From Muribaculaceae bacterium (GTDB taxonomy: Bacteria > Bacteroidota > Bacteroidia > Bacteroidales > Muribaculaceae), in NCBI GenBank assembly GCA_022510385.1, contig JAFLTQ010000002.1, forward strand, positions 146,658-210,657: a stretch of DNA of 64,000 bases. The letters are read 5' to 3'. Positions 17,550 through 26,801 of the stretch are shown here, piece by piece (position 1 is the first letter of the stretch; the number at the start of each line of letters is the position of its first letter). Position numbers and translations under genes: made by a program. The notes under the pieces were generated by a model, which ran no database searches, was not told the origin of the DNA, and saw only the letters and a program-made list of their open reading frames with translations.

Positions 17550-19967
17550 ATGAAAAATAAACTGTCGCTCATAATAATCGCTTTGTCTCTCCCATTCATC
17601 GGGGAAGCAAAATTATGGATTAATGAGATTATGCAATCAAATATCGATGAGCTGTATGTTGAGAATGAATTTCCCGACTCATGGTTTGAAATTTATAATG
17701 AGGGTGGCAACGCGATGCGACTTGTAAATTATCGTGTGGGTGACAGTAAAAATTTTGAGAAAGCTTACGTATTGACGGCCACCGGAATTGGAGCCGATGG
17801 ACATGCTGTGGTTTATTGTGATAAGGTAGGCAAAGGAAATCATACCGATTTTAGAATAGATTCCGGTAAGGGAGATTTATATCTGTTTGATCCCAGAGGA
17901 GAAATAGTAGACCACATATCCTACCCTAAGATGATAGCCCCCAATGTGGCATACGGCAGAACGGTGGATGGAGGTGAAGAATGGGGGTATGAGTTGAAGC
18001 CCACTCCGGGAGAAAAAAATGAAGGAGGTGTCACCTCTCTCCTACTTCCTGATCCTGTATTTTCAATGAAAGGGAATGTCAGATATGGCGATTTGAGCGG
18101 GCAAAAAATAAAAGTGAGTATACCGGAAGGGGTGGAACTTCCTGCGGATACACGTTTATATATAACCACTGACGGTTCTGAACCTTCCATTGAGTCTCCG
18201 TCATATGAAAAAGAACATGAATTTACGGTCAGACAAGCCAATACCCTTATTGTAAGGGCTAAACTGATTTCTTCGGAAGCTCTTTCACCAAGGTCTGTGA
18301 CCCATTCCTACATTTTCCATCCCAGAGAGGTGGATTTACCTGTAATCTCTTTGAATACAAGTGACAACTATCTATACGACGTGACAGTTGGGATCTGGAG
18401 GAATTATGGAGAAGATTGGAGAAGACCTCTAAATGTGGAATATTTCCCGGGCCCGGGATCCAAACAGGAAATTAATCAGGTTGGAGAGTTCAGGATCCAT
18501 GGAGGATGGTCAAGAGCTCATCCTCAGAAGTCATTGGCAGTATATGCAAATAAACGATTTGGAACAAAAAGATACTCCTATCCCTTCTGGAATGACAAGA
18601 AAGAAATGGAGGAAGTAAAATCCTTTATACTAAGAAACGGAGGAAACTGTTTTGACCATCAGCGCATTAACGATTCTTTTGTCCAGACGCTATTTGGAAT
18701 AAATTGCAAAGATATCGACTGGCAGGCTTATCAGCCGGTGATATGCTATATAAACGGTGAATATAAAGGAATCTATGATCTTAGGGAACGTTCGAATGAG
18801 GATTATGTGGAAGCGAATTATGACGGACTTGAAGACATAGACATGATTGAAAACTGGGAAGAGTTAAAAGCAGGGAGTATTGACTCATTCGAGGAATTAA
18901 AAAAACTATATAACAATAATCCGAAATACAAAGAGATGGAAGCCGCCATTGATGTTGAAAACTTTGTCAACCTTTTTGTGGCGAATGCTTGGGCCACAAA
19001 CACGGATTTCCCGGGTAATAATATGGTGATGTGGCGACCACAGAAAAATGATGGCAAATGGCGTTGGATTTTTAAAGATATGGATTTTTTTGCCTCAAAT
19101 CCTTCTGATTTTAACTATTTCAATTTTCTTTTCCATACGGGTAGTTACAGCGTTGGAGAGGGGAATGCCGACCATGCCGTAAAGCTATTCCAAGTAATGA
19201 ATGGGTTCCCTGAATTCCGAGAGATGTTGTTTGATCATTTCTTTGTTTATATGGGAGATTTTCTACGTCCTGAAGTTACTTCCGAGCTGCTGGATGCGAT
19301 GCGAGAGGAATTGAGGGAAGAATATCCGTTTCATATAGACTGTTATTCCATATGGATCAATATGGATGGTTGGAACCGGGAGCTTGATGATCTTAAAAGA
19401 TGGTGTGAGAAAAGAACTTCCTCTTTACCCGACAAATTGATCAAATATTATGATCTGGGAAGATCTACGGTTATCAATATAATCGGTGGAGAGAGCGGCT
19501 TTAGTATAAATGAAATACCAGTAAACGGCGATGACTTTTACGGAAAGTGGCCTATGAAACGTCGTATGACTTTAAAAAGCAACGATGAAAATTCAGGCTG
19601 GAGATTAATCTACAATAATTATAAAGGCATACGTCAAGTTTTCGAAGCTTATTCGAGTGAATATGAATTTACACCTGAGGAGGGCATGAACGACATATAT
19701 ATCGAAAATATCTCAACCTTAGGAGTAGATAAGCCCAAAGCTCAAGAGGAGAATAAAGTCAGAATAACAGTAGCCGGAGAATTAGTGGCAGTCGAGTCAT
19801 CTCAAATCATTACCGGCATATCTGTTTATGACATCACGGGACGCTTGATCTTTAAAGCCTCTCCTTCCTCAAGAGACGTAAAATTTGAGTCGGGAGGGAA
19901 GGGAATATATATTGTCAAAGTCGAATTGGCAGACGGGAGCAATGTTGAAAAAAAATTACAGTTATAA
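17550..19967 (+). CDS. Lamin-tail/CotH kinase-like protein with T9SS sorting tail
   Basis: The ATG at 17550 gives the signal peptide MKNKLSLIIIALSLPFIGEA and 805 residues. A lamin-tail-type domain at ~20-145 opens with LWINEIMQSNIDEL and DSWFEIYNEG. A chitobiase/FN3-like stretch follows (DTRLYITTDGSEPS), then a CotH domain at ~270-620 with EFRIHGGWSRAHPQKSLAVY, GIYDLRERSNEDYV and WRWIFKDMDFF, the last matching the CotH W-x-x-DxD block. The final ~75 residues (ITGISVYDITGRLIF ... GIYIVKVELADG ... KKLQL) are a T9SS sorting domain. CotH of Bacillus is an atypical protein kinase; exported CotH proteins are frequent in Bacteroidetes PULs but their role is unknown. It sits 14 bases after GH92, so it is likely in that operon. 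Confidence 0.85.
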   Translation: MKNKLSLIIIALSLPFIGEAKLWINEIMQSNIDELYVENEFPDSWFEIYNEGGNAMRLVNYRVGDSKNFEKAYVLTATGIGADGHAVVYCDKVGKGNHTDFRIDSGKGDLYLFDPRGEIVDHISYPKMIAPNVAYGRTVDGGEEWGYELKPTPGEKNEGGVTSLLLPDPVFSMKGNVRYGDLSGQKIKVSIPEGVELPADTRLYITTDGSEPSIESPSYEKEHEFTVRQANTLIVRAKLISSEALSPRSVTHSYIFHPREVDLPVISLNTSDNYLYDVTVGIWRNYGEDWRRPLNVEYFPGPGSKQEINQVGEFRIHGGWSRAHPQKSLAVYANKRFGTKRYSYPFWNDKKEMEEVKSFILRNGGNCFDHQRINDSFVQTLFGINCKDIDWQAYQPVICYINGEYKGIYDLRERSNEDYVEANYDGLEDIDMIENWEELKAGSIDSFEELKKLYNNNPKYKEMEAAIDVENFVNLFVANAWATNTDFPGNNMVMWRPQKNDGKWRWIFKDMDFFASNPSDFNYFNFLFHTGSYSVGEGNADHAVKLFQVMNGFPEFREMLFDHFFVYMGDFLRPEVTSELLDAMREELREEYPFHIDCYSIWINMDGWNRELDDLKRWCEKRTSSLPDKLIKYYDLGRSTVINIIGGESGFSINEIPVNGDDFYGKWPMKRRMTLKSNDENSGWRLIYNNYKGIRQVFEAYSSEYEFTPEEGMNDIYIENISTLGVDKPKAQEENKVRITVAGELVAVESSQIITGISVYDITGRLIFKASPSSRDVKFESGGKGIYIVKVELADGSNVEKKLQL

Positions 19968-20007
19968 AGCACTCAATAAGCGTGTGAGCCTATTGCGTTA
20001 TTTTTTG

Positions 20008-20051
20008 GTTTCAATGTGATAGGTATGAGTTTCAATGATTAAATATATTTG
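20008..20051 (+). promoter_or_regulatory. Direct-repeat operator plus -7 element before the GH36-SusCD operon
   Basis: GTTTCAATG occurs at 20008-20016 and again, identical, at 20029-20037, start to start exactly 21 bases (two helical turns). Six bases after the second copy begins TATATTTG (20044-20051), a full TAnnTTTG -7 match, 52 bases before the ATG at 20104. Two half-sites in direct orientation 21 bases apart, just upstream of the core promoter, are how AraC-type dimers such as HTCS output domains bind. The repeat is seen directly; HTCS binding is inference. Confidence 0.6.
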
Positions 20052-20103
20052 CACTATAACAAATTAGCCTTAACTCAGATAATTAACGTTAAAATATAAT
20101 TAC

Positions 20104-22254
20104 ATGAAAAATGTAAAAAGATTTACGGGACGTATTTTAATTTTAGCTGTTATCTTATTGCAATCCTCAATTATATTGCGAGGAGAAACTGTGAGCAATA
20201 ATTTATGGTCAATTATCCACGACCCGTCAACACATCAGTCTGAAATTCAAAAAAAGTCTGTATCTGTGCTTAAAGGCGTTACCCCGCGTTTTAAAGCCAA
20301 TGGGAAAATAATGGGAACCGAAAACTATGACAAGGTTTCTTATTCCGAGAGAAATATAACAGATGAAATAGGGGAAGCCAAACAGTTTACTATCAAATAT
20401 GAATCTCAGGATACAAATCTTCCTGATGTGGAGCAATCTTTTTATCTCTACAATGATAAAGATTTTATTCTTACGGATTTGACATTGTCAGGGAAGAATG
20501 GAGGCGAAGCATCCACCAACTATCTTGCCCCGATATTCACGAAAGAAAACAACGTATTTCTGCCACAAGATAATAACAACCGTTTTCTGACAGTACCCTT
20601 TGATAACGATGGTTTTATAGAATATGGTTCTTATCCGTTAAGCTGTACATCTCCGGGAGCCTCCGATCAAGCCACCGGAAGAGTTGCCCGTGACAGCATA
20701 TCCTTTGAGGTAACGGCTATATTCAATGGGATTATACAACAGGGTATGGTAATCGGGTCAGTGGATCATGACACATGGAAGTCCGCAATAAGAATAACGG
20801 GGAGCCCTCTAAGTCAGGGAGCAGTGACAAGTCTTGAAAGTTTTAGCGGAGTCACTCATGCAGTGACAAGAGATACTAACGGGAATTATTTACAACCGCA
20901 TGGAACAGTGAGCGGACCGAGTGTAAGGTCAGCCAGAATGATTCTCTATTACTCTGATGACTGGAGAGATGGTCTTGAAACATTCGGAGAGGTTTGTGCC
21001 CAAATTTCCGGTAAGGCAAAATATGACGGACCCACCCCTTACGGATGGAACAGCTGGGGAGGTATGGCAACCAATGTTAATTATTCCGGTGTGATTTCAG
21101 TATCTGATTTCATAAAAAACAACTTACAAGGTAAAGGGGGTTTTGGCGACGGAGTAGTATATGTTGGTCTCGACTCTTTTTGGGATAACATGAATTGGGA
21201 TGAACTCAAGGCATTTGCCGATCATTGCTATGAAAACGGTCAGGTACCCGGAATTTACTGGACTCCGTGGTGCGACTGGTTGTTCAGTGGCTCAAGAGCC
21301 GTCGAGGGGAATAATGGATATTTCTATGAACAGGGTTATCTGAAGGTGAACGGAGCCACAAAAAATGTTGCAGGCGCACTCTGTATGGATCCAACCGCTC
21401 CCGCAACTATATCTCGGCTTAATTTCTTCATAGATAAATTTAAATCATGTGGATTTAAATATCTTAAATTGGACTTTTTAACCAACGGTATTGTAGAAGG
21501 AGACTCATATTGGGATAAGAATATAACAACCGGAGTGCAGGCTTACAATTATGGAATGAAAAAGCTTAGGGAAAGATGTGGAGACGATATGTTTATAGTA
21601 GAGTCCATAGCCCCGTTGTTCCCCGCACAATATGCTAATGCAAGAAGAATCAGTTGTGACGCCTGGGGAGAAATGTATCATATTGCCTACATGATGAACA
21701 GCTATTCTTTCGGATGGTGGTTGAATCGTGTCTATAATTTTAATGATCCCGATCATCTCGTGATGGGTAATCGTAGTGATGCAGAAAATATGTCGAGAAT
21801 GACAACAGGAGCAATCACAGGTTATTTTATGCTTGGTGACAATTTGAGTACTGCCGGTTCCTTTATCGGGACAGGGCTTTCTCAACAAAAAAGCGTGAAA
21901 TATTCCACAAACGAAGCTGTGAATGATGTGGTTAAATTAGGTGGAGGGTTTCGTCCTGCCTATGGCCATAAACTTACCAAATATAATGATGTTTACGGAG
22001 GTCACAGATATGTAATTGACCTTTTCTATAAAGAGACGGATGACTGCTATTTAATAGCATATTTCAATTATAGTCAAGGGAATAAGGATAACGATACTAT
22101 AGATCTTGAATTACTTGGAATCAATCCGTCAGATATTGATGTTTCAAAAAGTTTTGAATGTTGGACGGGTGGTTCTGTAGAGATATCAGGAAACAAACTG
22201 ACTTTTAAGAATGTAAATGATCAGGCAAGACTTTGGAGACTTTATAAGAAATAA
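20104..22254 (+). CDS. Glycoside hydrolase family 36-like alpha-galactosidase
   Basis: This 716-residue exported protein has a hydrophobic N-terminus ending near SSIILRGETV. An N-terminal beta-sandwich spans ~30-310 and a TIM barrel starts at PYGWNSWGGM (~320). The nucleophile is D457 in KYLKLDFLTNG and the acid/base is D519 in RRISCDAWGEMY; these match the KxD and RxxxD patterns of clan GH-D (GH27/GH36). The short C-terminal beta domain ends in QARLWRLYKK. It would remove terminal alpha-galactose, though clan GH-D also contains beta-L-arabinopyranosidases. It is the first gene behind the direct-repeat promoter and precedes the uptake genes, so it is probably induced with SusCD. Confidence 0.85.
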   Translation: MKNVKRFTGRILILAVILLQSSIILRGETVSNNLWSIIHDPSTHQSEIQKKSVSVLKGVTPRFKANGKIMGTENYDKVSYSERNITDEIGEAKQFTIKYESQDTNLPDVEQSFYLYNDKDFILTDLTLSGKNGGEASTNYLAPIFTKENNVFLPQDNNNRFLTVPFDNDGFIEYGSYPLSCTSPGASDQATGRVARDSISFEVTAIFNGIIQQGMVIGSVDHDTWKSAIRITGSPLSQGAVTSLESFSGVTHAVTRDTNGNYLQPHGTVSGPSVRSARMILYYSDDWRDGLETFGEVCAQISGKAKYDGPTPYGWNSWGGMATNVNYSGVISVSDFIKNNLQGKGGFGDGVVYVGLDSFWDNMNWDELKAFADHCYENGQVPGIYWTPWCDWLFSGSRAVEGNNGYFYEQGYLKVNGATKNVAGALCMDPTAPATISRLNFFIDKFKSCGFKYLKLDFLTNGIVEGDSYWDKNITTGVQAYNYGMKKLRERCGDDMFIVESIAPLFPAQYANARRISCDAWGEMYHIAYMMNSYSFGWWLNRVYNFNDPDHLVMGNRSDAENMSRMTTGAITGYFMLGDNLSTAGSFIGTGLSQQKSVKYSTNEAVNDVVKLGGGFRPAYGHKLTKYNDVYGGHRYVIDLFYKETDDCYLIAYFNYSQGNKDNDTIDLELLGINPSDIDVSKSFECWTGGSVEISGNKLTFKNVNDQARLWRLYKK

Positions 22255-22296
22255 TTAACCTAAAAATAGAATAAAAAAATAATTACCAATAACATC

Positions 22297-23634
22297 ATGA
22301 AAAAATCCTTTACTAAAACAATCCATTTAGGGGTATTTAGTAGCGCTTTGTTACTCATTTCCTGGGGGTGTAGTGACAAAAAGGAGGCAGTGGAGGAATA
22401 TGATCCGTCCCAACCTGTCGAGCTTACTGATTACTATCCTACGGAAGGAGGCGTAGCAACGCAAATGATCTTGAATGGGAAGAACTTTGGTACAGACATT
22501 TCCAAAATCAATGTCTATGTAAATGGCTTCCCGGCAACTGTTGTAAGTTCCAATGGAGAGAAAATCTATGTTATCTGTCCGAGGAAACCGGGAGAAGGTA
22601 ATGAAGAATCACAAATTATTTGTGATGTAGAAGTTGAAATCGGTGGTAAACGTTTAAGTTATAACACTCCGTTTATTTACACCATTAAGACAGTGGTAAC
22701 TACCGTTTGTGGCACTCCCGGGAAGATGGACGACGAAGTAACCACAGGAACTTTAGCTCAGACAATCATAACCCACCCTACCTATCTGGCCATAGATGCA
22801 GATAACAATATGATTGTAAGTCTACGTAACAATAACAGTTATTACAATAACAACAAGGTTATACTGGTAAATGAAGATGAAGATCAAAGTCGTCTTTTGA
22901 TTCCTGACACGGGAGCCCCGCTAAATCAGCCCTGTATGCTGGATAATGGAACAACAGTGTATATTCCTACTGATAACGGCGATGATTTTTGGGTGATGTC
23001 TTCAGAAAATATGTGGTCTCCGATGAAACAGAATTTAAAACCTGCTCAAGGACAATCCTCAATTACTATAGACTTCAAGCACTCATTTGCCATGTGTACG
23101 GTTGACGGGTACATGTATTTTAGACCCAAGAACGGTATTCTCTATAAATTCGATCCGGCAACCAACCTTACACAGTTGATTGACAATAATCTTATGAGTT
23201 CAAGTGACTGTTATATGACCTTCAGTAAAAAGAATCCCAACATGCTCTATATGGCTTATACAAACAGCAACAACATCTATAGCTATGATATAAAGAGTAA
23301 GAGTCATAAACTTATAGCCGGTAGCGCGTCAGGTACACCGGGATATCTTGACGGTAATGGCAATACAGCACTTTTTAATGAGCCGCGCCAACTTATCCTT
23401 GACGAAAATGACGATATCTATATTGCTGACACAAACAATCATTGTATAAGAAAGGTAACTCCTGACGGTAAAGTAAGCACCGTAATCGGCCAGGGAGGAG
23501 AATCCGGTTACAGGGATGGAGATCCGGAAGTTGCTTTGTTCAACCGTCCATTTGGTGTCTGCATAAATAATGACGGCATCATATATGTTGCCGACTATGA
23601 TAATTATGTCATTAGACGTCTGGCAATCGAATAA
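22297..23634 (+). CDS. IPT/TIG-domain and NHL-repeat lipoprotein, probable surface glycan-binding protein
   Basis: This 445-residue lipoprotein has a lipobox ending at C25 (LLISWGC). A TIG/IPT immunoglobulin-like domain follows at ~40-125 (DYYPTEGGVATQMILNGKNFG). Residues ~130-445 are NHL-type propeller repeats, seen best in LILDENDDIYIADTNNHCIRKV and GVCINNDGIIYVADYDNYVIRRL. TIG-NHL proteins commonly sit next to SusCD pairs and act as outer-surface glycan binders. It lies 42 bases after the GH36 gene and 39 bases before SusC, so it is in the uptake operon. No enzymatic motif was found. Confidence 0.85.
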   Translation: MKKSFTKTIHLGVFSSALLLISWGCSDKKEAVEEYDPSQPVELTDYYPTEGGVATQMILNGKNFGTDISKINVYVNGFPATVVSSNGEKIYVICPRKPGEGNEESQIICDVEVEIGGKRLSYNTPFIYTIKTVVTTVCGTPGKMDDEVTTGTLAQTIITHPTYLAIDADNNMIVSLRNNNSYYNNNKVILVNEDEDQSRLLIPDTGAPLNQPCMLDNGTTVYIPTDNGDDFWVMSSENMWSPMKQNLKPAQGQSSITIDFKHSFAMCTVDGYMYFRPKNGILYKFDPATNLTQLIDNNLMSSSDCYMTFSKKNPNMLYMAYTNSNNIYSYDIKSKSHKLIAGSASGTPGYLDGNGNTALFNEPRQLILDENDDIYIADTNNHCIRKVTPDGKVSTVIGQGGESGYRDGDPEVALFNRPFGVCINNDGIIYVADYDNYVIRRLAIE

Positions 23635-23673
23635 ATCCGGACATATTCCATAACAACTAACCAAACATTTGAA

Positions 23674-26600
23674 ATGAAAAAATATTTATTAATAATAATT
23701 GCTTTATTCTGTTTAAACGGAATTGCGCTGGCTCAAAATGATTTAGTGACAGTTTCGGGAACAGTATATGACGAAACGAAAGAGCCGGTGGTGGGCGCGA
23801 GCGTCTTTATAAAGGACCGTCCGGGCACCGGTACTGTAACCGACATTGATGGTCATTTTAAGATCAATGTTGTGAAGAATGATGTCCTTTGTGTCACTTA
23901 CATTGGATATAATCCTTATGAACAACGCATCACCGAACCTAACTCCAATCTGGAGATAGATCTGACCACATCTGAAAATATGCTTGAAGAAACAGTGGTT
24001 GTGGGTCTTGGCACGCAAAAGAAGATAAGTGTGGTTGGAGCTGTAACTTCGGTAGATCCCGGTCAATTACAGACTCCGGCAATCAATATTCAGAATATGC
24101 TTGGTGGAAAGGTTCCCGGTATTATAACGATGCAGTCGAGCGGAGAACCGGGAAAGAATATTTCTGAATTCTGGATTCGCGGTATAGGAACTTTCGGAGC
24201 CAATAGTAGTGCTTTGGTTCTAATTGATGGTCTTGAAGGTAATCTCAGTGATATTGACCCGGCCGATATCGAATCTTTCTCAGTGCTCAAGGATGCATCT
24301 GCAACAGCGGTATATGGTGTAAGAGGTGCTAACGGTGTTGTATTGGTTACAACCAAAAGAGGTAAGGCTGACAAGCTTGAGGTTTCAGGACGTATTAACT
24401 TTTCAATTACCCACCTTACAAACATGCCTGTATATTTGGGATCGTATGAATATGCCAAACTTGCCAACGAAGCTCGTGTAGTACGTGGTAATTCTCCATT
24501 ATATACAGATACAGAACTTGATATTATCAAATATAATCTTGATCCTGACCTTTTCCCTAATGTTAACTGGCAGAAAGAGCTGTTGCATGAAAATGGTTTT
24601 ACACAGTCTTATTTTGTGAATGCGAGAGGTGGCGGTTCTTTAGCACGTTATTACCTTTCCTTAGGATATTCCAATGAATCATCAGCATATCGTCAGGATA
24701 AAAGCTCGAAATATTCAACAAATGTAGGGTATCAGACCATGAATTATCGTGCTAATCTTGATATAAACCTTACAAGAACCACTCAGCTTTATTTTGGAAC
24801 CGACGGATTCCTTTCAATCAAGAAGGAGCCGGGAAACCAAAGCACCGACGATCTCTGGAGAACTACAAGAAATCTTACTCCGATCACTATACCGACTATT
24901 TATTCCACGGGACATTTACCTGCATATGGTGTTGACAACGCATATTCTCCATATGTTATGCTAAATAACACCGGTATGACTGACAACAGGAATTTCCGAG
25001 CAAAAGCAACCCTTTCGATACTTCAGGATTTATCGATGGTGACTGAAGGATTGAAGATTAGGATTCAGGGAGCTTACGACAACCAGACCTCATTGTGGGA
25101 AAGACGTTCCATTCGACCGGAAATGTATTTTGCGACCTCAAGAAAACACACCGGTGAATTAGGTCTTGTTAAAAGAGTGGAGGCTGAACCTGTAAATTAT
25201 ACAAAGGGAGAGGTGCAGTACTACAAACTTCATTTTGAAGCAACTGCAACATGGGATAGATTATTTAATCAGGAACACCGTGTGGGAGCATTGCTCTATT
25301 ATTATATGAGTAGTGAGCAGACCAGTTCGCAAAGTGATGCTACTTCCGACCAGACATTAAAAAGTATGTTTGCAATTCCTATAAAATATCAAGGTGTTTC
25401 AGGTAGGATTACATATGGATTCCGTAACACATATTTTATAGATGCCAATTTCGGTTACACCGGTTCTGAAAACTTTGAGAAAGGTCATAGATTCGGTTTC
25501 TTCCCATCAGTGGCAATTGGTTGGGTGCCGACTCAATATAAATTCATGTCGGCTATCTCCCCTGTATTAAGCTTCCTGAAGATCAGAGCCTCTTATGGAA
25601 CGGTAGGTAATGACAGAATTACAGCCGACCGTTTCCCATATATCACATTGTTGAATTATGGAGCCGGCGGAGGCTGGGGTAGTTCAAACGGCTTCATAAC
25701 AGAAAGTCGTATCGGTGCTAACAATCTAAGATGGGAGAAAGCAACAAAGGCCGATATTGGTATTGAAGGAAGAATGTTTGATGACAGACTTGATTTTACA
25801 GTAGACTTTTTCCGGGATGTACGTGATGGAATTTATCAACGAAGGGAACAGATACCTGACTATGTCGGCTTGACCCAGATGCCATACGGTAACGTGGGTA
25901 AGATGAGAAGCTGGGGTTCTGACGGCAATATATCATTTACTCAGAGTTTCGGTAAGGATTGGACCCTTATTGTAAGAGGTAACTTTACATATTCTGCTAA
26001 TAAAGTGGACAATTGGGAACAGGCCGATATGCCTTATGGATATCAGAACTATTCAGGTTTTGTATATAATGCTTTCAGAGGCTATATCGCTCTCGGTCTT
26101 TTCCGAGATGAACAGGATGTTGCACAAAGTCCAAAACAGACATTTGGTGTGTATCAACCCGGTGACATAAAATATAAAGACGTTAATGGCGACGGAGTGA
26201 TCAATGAAGACGATATGGTGCCATTATCTTATCCTAATTTCCCAAGGCTTATGTATGGCTTTGGTGCTGAATTGCGTTGGAAAATGTTAACTCTAAGCGT
26301 ATTGTTCAGAGGAACAGGTAATACAGATTATTATTATGTAAACGGAACAAGCGGCGGCGAGGGATATATCCCCTTCTATAATGGAGAGACTGGAAACGTA
26401 TTAAAGATAGTAGCTGATCAAAACAATCGTTGGACTCCGGCTTCATATTCAGGAGATCCTTCAACTGAAAATCCGAATGCACGTTTCCCGAGACTAAGCT
26501 ATGGAAGAAATGAAAACAACAATCAATTTTCAACCTTCTGGCATGCCAACTCGCGTTATCTTCGTTTGCAGGAAATAAATCTGAACTATCATGTAATTCC

Positions 26601-26772
26601 CGGCAGATTCCTTAAGACACTTGGATTAACGTCAATGGATTTACAATTTGTAATAAATAATTTGTGTGTATGGAGCCCAATGAAGCTATGGGATCCGGAG
26701 CAGGCCTCCCTCAATGGCGCCGCCTATCCAATTCCGACTTCTTACGCAATCCAGTTGTATCTCAATTTCTAA
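23674..26772 (+). CDS. susC-like: SusC/RagA-family TonB-dependent outer-membrane transporter
   Basis: This 1032-residue protein has a signal peptide ending at LAQ, a carboxypeptidase-D regulatory-like domain at ~25-100 (VSGTVYDETKEPVVGASVFIK), a TonB box region (EETVVVGLGTQKK), a plug domain at ~110-230 with WIRGIGTFGAN, DGLEGNLSDIDP and ATAVYGVRGANGVVLVTTKRG, and a long beta-barrel ending in SYAIQLYLNF with a terminal Phe. It imports oligosaccharides released at the surface, energised by TonB. It is paired with SusD 29 bases downstream. Length and motifs are normal for the family. The substrate is inferred only from the surrounding enzymes. Confidence 0.97.
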   Translation: MKKYLLIIIALFCLNGIALAQNDLVTVSGTVYDETKEPVVGASVFIKDRPGTGTVTDIDGHFKINVVKNDVLCVTYIGYNPYEQRITEPNSNLEIDLTTSENMLEETVVVGLGTQKKISVVGAVTSVDPGQLQTPAINIQNMLGGKVPGIITMQSSGEPGKNISEFWIRGIGTFGANSSALVLIDGLEGNLSDIDPADIESFSVLKDASATAVYGVRGANGVVLVTTKRGKADKLEVSGRINFSITHLTNMPVYLGSYEYAKLANEARVVRGNSPLYTDTELDIIKYNLDPDLFPNVNWQKELLHENGFTQSYFVNARGGGSLARYYLSLGYSNESSAYRQDKSSKYSTNVGYQTMNYRANLDINLTRTTQLYFGTDGFLSIKKEPGNQSTDDLWRTTRNLTPITIPTIYSTGHLPAYGVDNAYSPYVMLNNTGMTDNRNFRAKATLSILQDLSMVTEGLKIRIQGAYDNQTSLWERRSIRPEMYFATSRKHTGELGLVKRVEAEPVNYTKGEVQYYKLHFEATATWDRLFNQEHRVGALLYYYMSSEQTSSQSDATSDQTLKSMFAIPIKYQGVSGRITYGFRNTYFIDANFGYTGSENFEKGHRFGFFPSVAIGWVPTQYKFMSAISPVLSFLKIRASYGTVGNDRITADRFPYITLLNYGAGGGWGSSNGFITESRIGANNLRWEKATKADIGIEGRMFDDRLDFTVDFFRDVRDGIYQRREQIPDYVGLTQMPYGNVGKMRSWGSDGNISFTQSFGKDWTLIVRGNFTYSANKVDNWEQADMPYGYQNYSGFVYNAFRGYIALGLFRDEQDVAQSPKQTFGVYQPGDIKYKDVNGDGVINEDDMVPLSYPNFPRLMYGFGAELRWKMLTLSVLFRGTGNTDYYYVNGTSGGEGYIPFYNGETGNVLKIVADQNNRWTPASYSGDPSTENPNARFPRLSYGRNENNNQFSTFWHANSRYLRLQEINLNYHVIPGRFLKTLGLTSMDLQFVINNLCVWSPMKLWDPEQASLNGAAYPIPTSYAIQLYLNF

Positions 26773-26801
26773 CCTAAGTTCTATTAATTATAGATTTAAT
26801 C

